Shown: in pieces, positions 1-6,237 of the stretch
Numbering within the stretch: position 1 is the stretch's first letter
Layout: the number at the start of each line of letters is the position of its first letter
Origin: an uncultured Butyricicoccus sp.
GTDB taxonomy: Bacteria; Bacillota; Clostridia; Oscillospirales; Butyricicoccaceae
Direction: 5' to 3'
Assembly (NCBI GenBank): GCA_900557315.1
Contig: USSI01000029.1
Span: 1-10,950 of the forward strand
Length of the DNA: 10,950 bases
Notes under the pieces: model-generated
Seen by the model: only the letters and a program-made list of their open reading frames with translations
Databases searched by the model: none
Told to the model about the DNA's origin: nothing
Position numbers and translations under genes: made by a program

Positions 1-1595
1 GCGCTCAGGCGGTGGGCAACCACAATGACGGTCTTGCCTTTACAAAGATTTTGGATGGCCCTGTCAATCTCCATCTGGTTTTCCGGGTCGGAGGCGCTGG
101 TGGCCTCATCTAAAATCAGGATTGGGGCATTTTTCAAAATGGCGCGGGCAATGGCGATCCGCTGCTTCTCTCCGCCTGAAAACCGGGAGCCGAAGCTCCC
201 CACCTTGGTATCGTAGCCATCCGGCAGAGACATGATGAAGTCGTCGATCTGGGCTTCCTTTGCGGCGGCCCTCACTTGTTCCAGACTGGCGCTGCTCCCC
301 ATGCGGATGTTCTCCAGTACACTGTCGCGGGTGAGGAAAGTCTTTTGAAATACGATAGCCACATTGCTCAAGATGGTGTCGTAGTCCAGCTCCTTGACAT
401 TTTTTCCGCCGATCAGCACCTCGCCCTCCTGCACATCATAGAAGCGGGAGATCAGTTCGATTATGGTGCTCTTGCCGGCGCCGGACTGTCCCACCAGGGC
501 CAGCCTCTCTCCGTCCCTGATCTTGAGATTGACGCCTTGCAGCACATCGGTTTTGTCATCGTAGGAAAACCGTACATTCCGCAGTTCAATATCATGGCAT
601 TGGGGGAAATCCGTGCCGCCCTCATAGATGGGGACATCCAGGATTTCCTTCGCTTTGGTGACCGCGTTCAGCACATTGGCGAAATTGGTCCCCAACTCCT
701 GCAGCGGACGGATCTCCGTCAGGTACATGGACCCCACATAGAGGAACAGCAGGAATGCGCTGGCTGTTAGGGAGCCTTTCAGGAAAAACATCCCGCCCAG
801 CGGCACCATGAGCAGCATTCCGCACTCAATGATGACCACAAAGGCCGCGTAGGGGGGCCCCATGCGGCGGGAGGTCTCGTTCCACATGGCGTTTTCATCA
901 TGGATGGCGGAGGAGAATTTCTGGAAGGATTTGCTCCCCATGTTATATGCCTTGATGAGCTTCATGCCGCTGATATACTCGATCATGACCGAGTTCAGCG
1001 CGGTGATGGAACGGTTGGCCCGGTCCATCAGGTCGTCCGTGTTGCGGAACATGACCGCCATCACCACGGCCGCAAGCACCAGCGGCACCAGGGAAATCAG
1101 AGCCAGCGGGATGTTGACGGTCATCAGGTAGGCAAAAACCACCACCGGCCCCACCAGATAGCACACCAGATCCGGCAGGTTGTGGGCCAGAAACAGCTCC
1201 AGCTTCTCAATGTCCTCATTCAGCACGGTTTTGATGTCTCCGGTCCGCCGCTCGTTCAGCGCCCCCAGCGGCACCTTAGCCATGTGTTCCGCTACCATAC
1301 AGCGCACCTTGAACAGCGCGCCGTAGGCTCCCTTGTGGGATACCACTCCAGATGCCCCGAACAGCACAAAGCGGAGCACCACCGCCGCAGCCACAGCAGC
1401 CACGACCCGCACCACCAGTTCTTCGGTACAGGTTCCGCCAAAGGCGGCGTCCATCAGCCGGTAAATTTCAATATAGGGCACCACAATGCACAGGCCCCCG
1501 GCCATCGCCAGAAGCACGGCCAGGAACAGCCATACTTTTTGCTCCCCGGCCCAGTGGAGCAGCAAGGCCACACGATTGGTTTTCTTCTGTTTCAT
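1..1595 (-). CDS. ABC exporter half-transporter (permease-ATPase fusion), C-terminus outside window
   Basis: The minus-strand frame is open from the ATG at 1595 to the window edge, giving 531 residues of an expected 570-600. The first ~310 residues are a hydrophobic type-1 exporter membrane domain with several membrane segments. The ATPase domain follows: Walker A GQSGAGKST at residues 369-377, a Q-loop (VFQKTF), an ABC signature written FSGGEKQR at 472-479, Walker B ILILDE at 492-497, a D-loop (SASD) and the switch histidine at 528. By family it exports a substrate across the membrane using ATP, as a dimer of two such halves. The substrate cannot be read from sequence. The start is fixed by GGAAAGGAG about 8 bases upstream. 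FSGGE in place of the usual LSGGQ occurs in some exporter subfamilies, including siderophore-type and heterodimeric ones. A partner half could lie just off the left edge, which is inference. Missing residues are due only to the window boundary. Confidence 0.95.
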   Translation of the reverse strand, partial: MKQKKTNRVALLLHWAGEQKVWLFLAVLLAMAGGLCIVVPYIEIYRLMDAAFGGTCTEELVVRVVAAVAAAVVLRFVLFGASGVVSHKGAYGALFKVRCMVAEHMAKVPLGALNERRTGDIKTVLNEDIEKLELFLAHNLPDLVCYLVGPVVVFAYLMTVNIPLALISLVPLVLAAVVMAVMFRNTDDLMDRANRSITALNSVMIEYISGMKLIKAYNMGSKSFQKFSSAIHDENAMWNETSRRMGPPYAAFVVIIECGMLLMVPLGGMFFLKGSLTASAFLLFLYVGSMYLTEIRPLQELGTNFANVLNAVTKAKEILDVPIYEGGTDFPQCHDIELRNVRFSYDDKTDVLQGVNLKIRDGERLALVGQSGAGKSTIIELISRFYDVQEGEVLIGGKNVKELDYDTILSNVAIVFQKTFLTRDSVLENIRMGSSASLEQVRAAAKEAQIDDFIMSLPDGYDTKVGSFGSRFSGGEKQRIAIARAILKNAPILILDEATSASDPENQMEIDRAIQNLCKGKTVIVVAHRLS

Positions 1596-1620
1596 AGACT
1601 ACCTCTCCTTTCCATCTGAA

Positions 1621-1708
1621 TGGCCCAGGCCACCTTCTCTTGCCGCAATGCGGCGATTCACTTTGTGTCCTGACTTTTGATGGCCAAATGCGCAAAACGC
1701 ATTTGGCC
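1621..1708 (-). promoter_or_regulatory. Hairpin-rich leader upstream of the ABC exporter gene
   Basis: Three perfect inverted repeats lie within 90 bases upstream of the exporter start. They are an 11-bp stem (GGCCAAATGCG at 1682-1692 with its complement at 1698-1708, 5-base loop), a 5-bp stem (1642-1646 with 1650-1654) and a 5-bp stem (1621-1625 with 1628-1632). None is followed by a T-run on the minus strand, so they are not simple terminators. No convincing -35/-10 pair was found nearby. A structured 5' leader is possible, as is a leftover of an inserted element. The role is unknown. Confidence 0.4.
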
Positions 1709-1740
1709 GGATTTATATAGCGCTGCGGCGCGAAGAATGG

Positions 1741-1769
1741 AAAAACGGCCGCAGCAGCGGCCGTTTTTT
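1741..1769 (+). terminator. Terminator-like hairpin immediately upstream of comF
   Basis: There is a perfect 12-bp stem (1741-1752 pairing with 1757-1768) with a 4-base AGCA loop. It is A-rich on the left and runs into six T at 1764-1769, so it could act as an intrinsic terminator in either direction. No plus-strand gene precedes it in the window. It ends only 4 bases before the comF ribosome binding site (GGGAGGG at 1773-1779), so it either attenuates comF or is the leftover terminator of a gene that once preceded comF. Confidence 0.75.
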
Positions 1770-1785
1770 GTTGGGAGGGTGTGCG

Positions 1786-2436
1786 ATGGGTATCCTGTTC
1801 ATGCACAACTGCGTGCTGTGCGGCGAAGCGATCCCGGTGGAGGACGGCAGCAAGGCGATGATCTGTGCTGCGTGTGCGCGCGAGGTGCGCGGGCAGTACC
1901 GCTGCACAGAAACCATCCACGTCCCTGGCACAGACGGTGCAGCCGCCGCGCTTTATTACACCGGCAAAGTCAAGCAGGCGATGCAGCGGTTCAAGTTCCA
2001 TCACAAGCAACACTATGCGGACTGGTTTGCCGCACAAGCGCTCCCCCTGCTGGCGGAACGTCTGGAGGACTGGAAGCCCGATCTCATCACATACATGCCG
2101 ATCGGCTTTGTGCATCTGCACAAGCGCGGCTACAATCAGGCCGAGCTGCTTGCCAAACCCATTGCGGCTGCATTTGACCTGCCCTGCCGGGCAACCATGC
2201 GCAAACGGCCGTTCACGCCCACGCAATCCGAGCAGAAGGATTTTACCGCCCGGCAGAAAAACGCGGCGCGGGCGCTGCTGCCAATGGAGAATGTTGACCT
2301 TTCCGGGCAATCGGTTGTGCTGGTGGATGATATCATTACCACCGGTGCAATGGCATCCGCTGCTGCAGACTTACTGCACAGAATGGGCGCGACATATGTA
2401 TATGTGCTTGCACCCGCGAAAACACCGAGGAAATAG
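1786..2436 (+). CDS. comF: ComF family protein (phosphoribosyltransferase-like, zinc-binding N-terminus)
   Basis: The protein has 216 residues, normal for the family. Two CxxC pairs (Cys9/Cys12 and Cys27/Cys30) form a likely zinc ribbon. They are followed by the conserved YYTGKVKQAMQRFKFHHK-type stretch (58-73), the RGYNQAELLAK motif (114-124) and the phosphoribosyltransferase PRPP loop VVLVDDIITTGAM (177-189). ComF proteins are needed for uptake of transforming single-stranded DNA in several bacteria, and many non-competent species also carry one; no substrate is established. The start chosen is the ATG at 1786, behind GGGAGGG with about 6 bases spacing. A TTG further upstream at 1768 would fall inside the hairpin and has no ribosome binding site. 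The gene stands alone on the plus strand, ends in TAG and is closed by a terminator shared with the convergent neighbour. No competence partner such as comFA is seen here. Confidence 0.93.
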   Translation: MGILFMHNCVLCGEAIPVEDGSKAMICAACAREVRGQYRCTETIHVPGTDGAAAALYYTGKVKQAMQRFKFHHKQHYADWFAAQALPLLAERLEDWKPDLITYMPIGFVHLHKRGYNQAELLAKPIAAAFDLPCRATMRKRPFTPTQSEQKDFTARQKNAARALLPMENVDLSGQSVVLVDDIITTGAMASAAADLLHRMGATYVYVLAPAKTPRK

Positions 2437-2440
2437 CGCA

Positions 2441-2465
2441 AAGCGTCCCTTATGGGACGCTTTTT
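2441..2465. terminator. Bidirectional terminator between comF and the convergent XRE gene
   Basis: A 9-bp perfect stem (AAGCGTCCC at 2441-2449 with GGGACGCTT at 2454-2462) has a 4-base loop and a run of five T at 2461-2465 on the plus strand. It starts 5 bases after the comF stop. The stop codon of the minus-strand XRE gene (2450-2452) lies in the loop, so one hairpin serves both genes. The T-run is weaker on the minus strand. Confidence 0.85.
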
Positions 2466-3631
2466 CCCAGCGCATAATCATCTATATTCCGCTCTTCCAC
2501 CCGTCCATAGTTGTCGGTCATTTCCGCTACCAGTTCCAATTCCCCAAACGGCTTATCCACTTTCCAATCCACTTCGCCATATGCATAATACTGCCCATTC
2601 TCTTCGTTATACTCCACCGGACCCAGCTCCATGCTTTTCAGTTCTGTGTCGCCCTGCCGCAAAACCAGCCTGCATTTTTCCGGATAGCAGCGCAGTTCGT
2701 CCGCCGAAGCGTTATAAATCCGGTACCGCAGCCGCCCGCTGATCGTTGTGCTGCCGTCTTCAGACACAATAGTACTGCCATCCCACAGGCCCTCGCCTTG
2801 CGCATCCAGCCACTCATAATTCAACTGAAGCCGGAATTCGTTTGAAATTCCGCTTAACGTCTCCAGCGGCAGATTACGAACCGCTCCGCTCTCCCGGTCG
2901 GTCAGCGTCAGATAAACGGTAAAGCCATCCCGCATGGGGATTTCCGTATTCCCATAATACACATTATCTTGCTGTAAAATCGCACTGCATGACCAGCTAT
3001 CAGCCGCACTTAGAACAGTAAACTTAGCAATTTCTCCATCCGGATCCAACTCCTTTGGACGGGCAGAGAAAGAAAGTGCTAACATTGTTTTGACTGTCTT
3101 ATTGGGGTCATACCGCAAATCATAAGCAATATCATAATCCGATAGTGCATCTTCCTCGGTCTGCCCCTCCTGTGGGATATATGCTAATCCTGCATCACCT
3201 ATCTGCTTGGACAGCATTTCCATCCGCAGCGTCAGGTTCTCCATCTGCACCCGCATCCCCTGCACGCGTATCATGGCATAAAGATTGCCCAGCACGCTCA
3301 CCAGCACCAGCGCGGCAAGCGCAATGATAAACCACTTTGTCTTTTTCGTCAGCACGGGTGCATACGAGACTTTCAGCCCCTCTGCGGATATCTTCACCCC
3401 CTCCGGCGGCTCCTGCCCCTTTCCGGGCAGTTCCTCCTCCGGCTGCAGCAGCGTATCCACCGGCACGCCGAACAGCCGGCTCAACTCCATCAGATTGTCC
3501 ATCGTAGGTACGGCCTGGTCGGCCTCCCATTTGCTCACCGCCTGCCGGGATAGCCCGAGCTGTTCGCCCAGCGCCTCCTGGCTGAGCCCGTGCTCGCGCC
3601 GCAATGCAGCGATCTTCTCTCCTGTTGTCAT
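2450..3631 (-). CDS. Membrane-anchored XRE-family transcriptional regulator with large extracytoplasmic domain
   Basis: The 393 residues begin with an XRE/Cro-type helix-turn-helix (1-60, core GLSQEALGEQLGLSRQAVSKWE). A charged, proline-containing linker follows (61-98). One membrane helix is at about 100-120 (FIIALAALVLVSVLGNLYAM), then a short amphipathic, coiled-coil-like stretch to ~145, and about 245 residues of largely beta-like sequence with three cysteines (Cys215, Cys315, Cys320). The architecture suggests that DNA binding in the cytoplasm is coupled to an outside domain. No ligand can be named and I do not recognise the C-terminal domain. The start is the ATG at 3631, with AAAGGCAGG upstream; an upstream in-frame ATG at 3712 lies in the dyad region and lacks homologous sequence. 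The gene is monocistronic and separated from the gene to its right by a terminator. It may control itself through the dyad at 3707-3725. Confidence 0.85.
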   Translation of the reverse strand: MTTGEKIAALRREHGLSQEALGEQLGLSRQAVSKWEADQAVPTMDNLMELSRLFGVPVDTLLQPEEELPGKGQEPPEGVKISAEGLKVSYAPVLTKKTKWFIIALAALVLVSVLGNLYAMIRVQGMRVQMENLTLRMEMLSKQIGDAGLAYIPQEGQTEEDALSDYDIAYDLRYDPNKTVKTMLALSFSARPKELDPDGEIAKFTVLSAADSWSCSAILQQDNVYYGNTEIPMRDGFTVYLTLTDRESGAVRNLPLETLSGISNEFRLQLNYEWLDAQGEGLWDGSTIVSEDGSTTISGRLRYRIYNASADELRCYPEKCRLVLRQGDTELKSMELGPVEYNEENGQYYAYGEVDWKVDKPFGELELVAEMTDNYGRVEERNIDDYALGKSVP

Positions 3632-3679
3632 AACGAACACCTGCCTTTCTCTGCTTCCAGTGTGCAGGATTCCGTCCAA

Positions 3680-3701
3680 AAACGCCACCAACCCGGCGTT
3701 T
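3680..3701. other. Terminator-like hairpin in the leader of the membrane XRE gene
   Basis: A 7-bp stem (AAACGCC at 3680-3686 with GGCGTTT at 3695-3701) encloses an 8-base loop. On the minus strand the stem runs into five T, and on the plus strand into TTTCTTTTT. It lies about 50 bases before the XRE start codon and could act as a leader attenuator, although an incidental structure is not excluded. Confidence 0.4.
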
Positions 3702-3706
3702 CTTTT

Positions 3707-3725
3707 TGTCAACCAGCAGTTGACA
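3707..3725. promoter_or_regulatory. Dyad TGTCAAC-5-GTTGACA, likely operator
   Basis: A perfect 7-bp inverted repeat (3707-3713 and 3719-3725) with a 5-base spacer CAGCA sits about 75 bases upstream of the membrane XRE start. Its TTGACA half could also serve as a -35 element on the minus strand, but no fitting -10 was found 16-18 bases on. The position and symmetry suit a site for a dimeric helix-turn-helix protein, perhaps the adjacent gene product. The same TGTCAA/TTGACA core recurs in the dyad at 9909-9932. Confidence 0.5.
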
Positions 3726-3741
3726 TTCCGCTTTTATTGCG

Positions 3742-3777
3742 AAAAAGCCCCGAAAGGATGCTTCCTTCGGGGCTTTC
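3742..3777 (-). terminator. Intrinsic terminator of the 62-residue protein gene
   Basis: The minus strand reads a GC-rich stem (GAAAGCCCCGAAGGA against TCCTTTCGGGGCTTT, one bulged base) with a 4-base loop, followed by five T. It lies about 20 bases after the stop at 3797. It probably also stops any read-through from the threonine operon. Confidence 0.85.
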
Positions 3778-3796
3778 CATTGTTTTAAGTAGGGCC

Positions 3797-3985
3797 TTAT
3801 TCGACGCCTTCCTCCTCGCCGTCGTGGCGGTTATTAAAAGCGTATTCCGGGCACTTGGCCTTTGCCTCTTCCTCCGTCGCATACGGGCAGGTGCGGACAC
3901 GGCCCTCTGTTTCGGACAAGGCAACACAAAGCTTATCTGTTCCATTGGCAAAGCGGCGCCGGAACAAGCACCACAGTTTTTTCAT
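3797..3985 (-). CDS. Small hypothetical protein with four cysteines (62 aa)
   Basis: The 62-residue frame starts with a basic segment (MKKLWCLFRRRF). A middle part follows with Cys20, Cys33 and Cys45 (TCPYATEEEAKAKCPEYA at 32-49), and then an acidic tail. There is no signal peptide or membrane helix. It is credible as a gene because a perfect sigma-A promoter lies just upstream, GGAAAGGAAG precedes the ATG at 3985, and a strong terminator follows. I do not recognise the family. The CP-spaced cysteines could bind a metal, but this is speculation. The overlapping frame at 3709-3951 lacks such signals and is a shadow. The gene lies downstream of aspartokinase without an obvious terminator between, so it may also receive operon read-through. 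Confidence 0.75.
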   Translation of the reverse strand: MKKLWCLFRRRFANGTDKLCVALSETEGRVRTCPYATEEEAKAKCPEYAFNNRHDGEEEGVE

Positions 3986-4017
3986 GACACAAACTTCCTT
4001 TCCTGTCGATTGATAAT

Positions 4018-4046
4018 ATTATAACAAACTCAGCCGTTCATGTCAA
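4018..4046 (-). promoter_or_regulatory. Perfect sigma-A consensus promoter for the 62-residue protein gene
   Basis: On the minus strand TTGACA (4046-4041) and TATAAT (4023-4018) are separated by exactly 17 bases. Transcription would start near 4011, leaving a leader of about 25 bases that carries the ribosome binding site. It lies between the aspartokinase stop codon and the small gene, so the small gene has independent, probably strong, expression. Confidence 0.9.
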
Positions 4047-4071
4047 TAACTTTGATATTTTTTTGACGATA

Positions 4072-5280
4072 TTATTCTCCAAAAAATTCCTCATGGATAG
4101 CTCTGACCGCCTTCTCGCTGTCCTCCTCATTGATAAGGACAGATATCTTGATTTCCGAAGTCGAGATCATGCGGATATTGATGCCCGCCATGGCCAGCGC
4201 CTCAAACATTCTGGACGCGACGCCCGCGGAAGACGCCATGCCCGCGCCTACGATGGACACCTTGGCAACCTTTGTGCTGATGGATACATCCTCATAACCC
4301 AGCATCTCCGCGTTGTCCTTGAGAATCTGGCCGACGCGCTCGGCGTCATCCTGACGGATGGTGAAAGAAATCGACTTCTTGTTATCACGGCCGACTGACT
4401 GCAGGATGATGTCAATATTAACGTTATGCTTTGCCATCAGCGAGAATACCTAGAACGCGGTACCCGGGGTATCCGCCACGTTGATGATCGCGACGCGCGC
4501 GCAGTTATTGTCACGGGCAACACCCGAAACATTCATTTTTTCCATGTGAGAACCCTCCTTGACTTTGGTACCCGGGTTGCGGGTAAAGCTCGAAACGACC
4601 TCAAGGTCAACATTATACTTCTTTGCCATCTCAACCGAGCGGTTATGCAGCACCTGCGCGCCGAGCGACGCAAGCTCCAGCATTTCGTCATAGGTGATGG
4701 CGTCCAGCTTGCGCGCGCCGGACACAATGCGCGGGTCGGCGGTGTAAACGCCGTCCACATCGGTATAAATCTGGCACAGGTCGGCGCCCAGCGAAGCTGC
4801 AATCGCAACCGCGGTCGTATCCGAACCGCCGCGGCCGAGGGTGGTCACGTCGCCCATCTTGTTGATGCCCTGAAAGCCTGCCACGATGCAAATCTTGCCG
4901 TTATCCAGTTCAGCGCGCAGACGCTCCGCTGAAACGCGCTTAATGCGCGCGTCCGAGTAGTTGCTGTTGGTTTCCAGACCGATCTGCCAGCCGGTCAGCG
5001 AAACCACGGAAAAGCCGAGCTTCTGGATCGCCATGGCAAGCAGAGACATGGAGATCATCTCGCCGGTGTTCAGCAGGACGTCCATCTCGCGCTTGGACGG
5101 ATGATCGTTCAGCTCCGCCGCCTTCGCAATCAAATCGTCGGTCGTGTCGCCCTGCGCGGATACAACGACTACGACCTGATTGCCCGCCTGCGCCGTCTTG
5201 GTCACGATGTCCGCAACATTCCTCAGGCGCTCGGTGTCGGCAACCGAAGTGCCGCCGAACTTTTGCACAATAAGACTCAT
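4072..5280 (-). pseudogene. lysC: Aspartokinase interrupted by an in-frame TAG at codon 277
   Basis: Read through, the frame is 402 residues, full length for an aspartokinase (phosphorylates aspartate, the first step to lysine, threonine and methionine). The kinase domain is intact: KFGGTS (7-12), TLGRGGSDTTAVAIAASL (147-164) and TDVDGVYTADPR (173-184). Two ACT domains follow from about 255. A TAG at 4450-4452 interrupts helix 1 of the first ACT domain (DTPGTAF, stop, VFSLMAKHNVNIDII), where relatives usually have lysine; one base change from AAG gives TAG. The rest of the frame is open and well conserved to 4072, so the break is recent, an error, or suppressed. Two fragments can be read: 276 residues (5280-4450) and 121 residues from the ATG at 4437. 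The start at 5280 has AAGGAGGAAACG upstream. The break is not at a domain boundary, so a functional natural split is unlikely. Confidence 0.88.
4543..4560 (-). promoter_or_regulatory. Internal ribosome binding site and ATG for an aspartokinase beta subunit
   Basis: Inside lysC the minus strand reads AAGGAGGG (4560-4553), 7 spacer bases and an in-frame ATG (4545-4543) at codon 246. This is one of the best ribosome binding sites in the window. B. subtilis aspartokinase II is known to make its small regulatory beta subunit from an in-phase internal start near the same codon, leaving just the ACT domains. The TAG at codon 277 would truncate this product too. Confidence 0.75.
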
Positions 5281-5329
5281 ATCTGTTTCGTTTCCTCCTT
5301 ATATCGCCTACCGCAAGAGCGGATTCGAC

Positions 5330-6220
5330 TCAAATACGTTTGACCGTTGCGCCGACCTCGTCGCATCTCAGCTGCACGGCCTTCCAGTGCGGGTATTTCT
5401 CCGCACACATGGCCTGCGCGCGCGACAGATAGTCGCGGTCCCCCTTGTATACCATCGCAACGATGGACGGGCCTGCGCCCGAAATATATGCGCCCAGCGC
5501 TCCCAGCTCCTTGGCGCCGCGCACCACATCCTCACCATTTTCGATCAGGCCGAAACGGTAGGGCTGGTGCAGGCAGTCGCCGGTCGCAACGTCCAGGTTT
5601 TCCAGCTGGCCGGTGGTCAGGCTGCCCGCCAGCAACGCCGCACGCGCCAGATTGTACACCGCGTCACGGTGCGCGATGGTTTTGGGCAGCGCCGCGCGCG
5701 CCTTTTCCGTGGACAGCTTGAAATCCGGGATGAATACGATGAAGTCAATCGCGCTGTGCATGGGCACGCGCACCTGATGCACATGGCCGTTTTCCAGCAG
5801 CGCCACGCAGAAACCGCCCAGAATAGCGGGCGTGGAATTGTCCGGATGCCCCTCAATGGTAGCTGCGAGGTCGATCACGGCCTGCCGGTCGAGCGGGTCG
5901 CCCAGCAGAGCGTTCGCACCCAGAATGCCCGCGACCGTGCACGCCGAGGACGAACCCAGGCCGCGCGTCTGCGGGATGGCGCAGTCCTCCACGATCTTGA
6001 GGCCGGGAAGCGGCTTGCCGCACTCGTCATACACGCGCTTGGCGCACTGATAGATCAGATTGCGCGCGTCTTTGGGCACAAACTGCCCATTTTTATCCGA
6101 AATGTCAATGCGGTCGCTCTCCTCGAGGTCGATCACATTGTACAGCTCGAGCGCAATGCCGATGCTGTCGTAGCCCGAGCCCATGTTGGCGCTCGTCGCC
6201 GGGACGGTAACACGAACCAT
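5330..6220 (-). CDS. thrB: Homoserine kinase (GHMP kinase family)
   Basis: This 296-residue protein, normal in length, phosphorylates homoserine to O-phosphohomoserine with ATP, the step before threonine synthase. Visible GHMP-kinase features are the N-terminal substrate motif VPATSANMGSGYDSIGIAL (6-24), the phosphate-binding loop PQTRGLGSSSAC (83-94), EGHPDNSTPAILGG (123-136) and the C-terminal glycine loop ISGAGPS (246-252). The start at 6220 follows AAGGGGAGGG, which overlaps the stop codon of homoserine dehydrogenase (6238-6240), so the two are translationally close-coupled. It ends in TGA, and aspartokinase follows 49 bases later. Threonine synthase (thrC) is not in the window. Confidence 0.97.
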   Translation of the reverse strand: MVRVTVPATSANMGSGYDSIGIALELYNVIDLEESDRIDISDKNGQFVPKDARNLIYQCAKRVYDECGKPLPGLKIVEDCAIPQTRGLGSSSACTVAGILGANALLGDPLDRQAVIDLAATIEGHPDNSTPAILGGFCVALLENGHVHQVRVPMHSAIDFIVFIPDFKLSTEKARAALPKTIAHRDAVYNLARAALLAGSLTTGQLENLDVATGDCLHQPYRFGLIENGEDVVRGAKELGALGAYISGAGPSIVAMVYKGDRDYLSRAQAMCAEKYPHWKAVQLRCDEVGATVKRI

Positions 6221-6237
6221 CTTCGTATGCCCTCCCC

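Noticed and set aside
900..1619. Plus-strand 239-codon frame opposite the ABC exporter
   Set aside because: Histidine/glutamine-rich shadow of a well-supported ABC transporter.
1468..2310. Minus-strand 280-codon frame opposite comF
   Set aside because: comF on the plus strand has clear family motifs; the opposite frame has none and runs through two hairpins.
3709..3951. Minus-strand 80-codon frame overlapping the 62-residue gene
   Set aside because: It runs through the terminator at 3742-3777 and has no ribosome binding site; the 3797-3985 frame has promoter, ribosome binding site and terminator.
4072..4437. The 121-residue aspartokinase fragment as an independent ACT regulator gene
   Set aside because: It starts inside helix 1 of an ACT domain with no good ribosome binding site, so the domain would be incomplete.
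4450..4452. TAG read as a sense codon genome-wide (pyrrolysine or reassignment)
   Set aside because: comF and the 153-residue membrane gene both end in TAG at sensible positions, so TAG functions as stop here.
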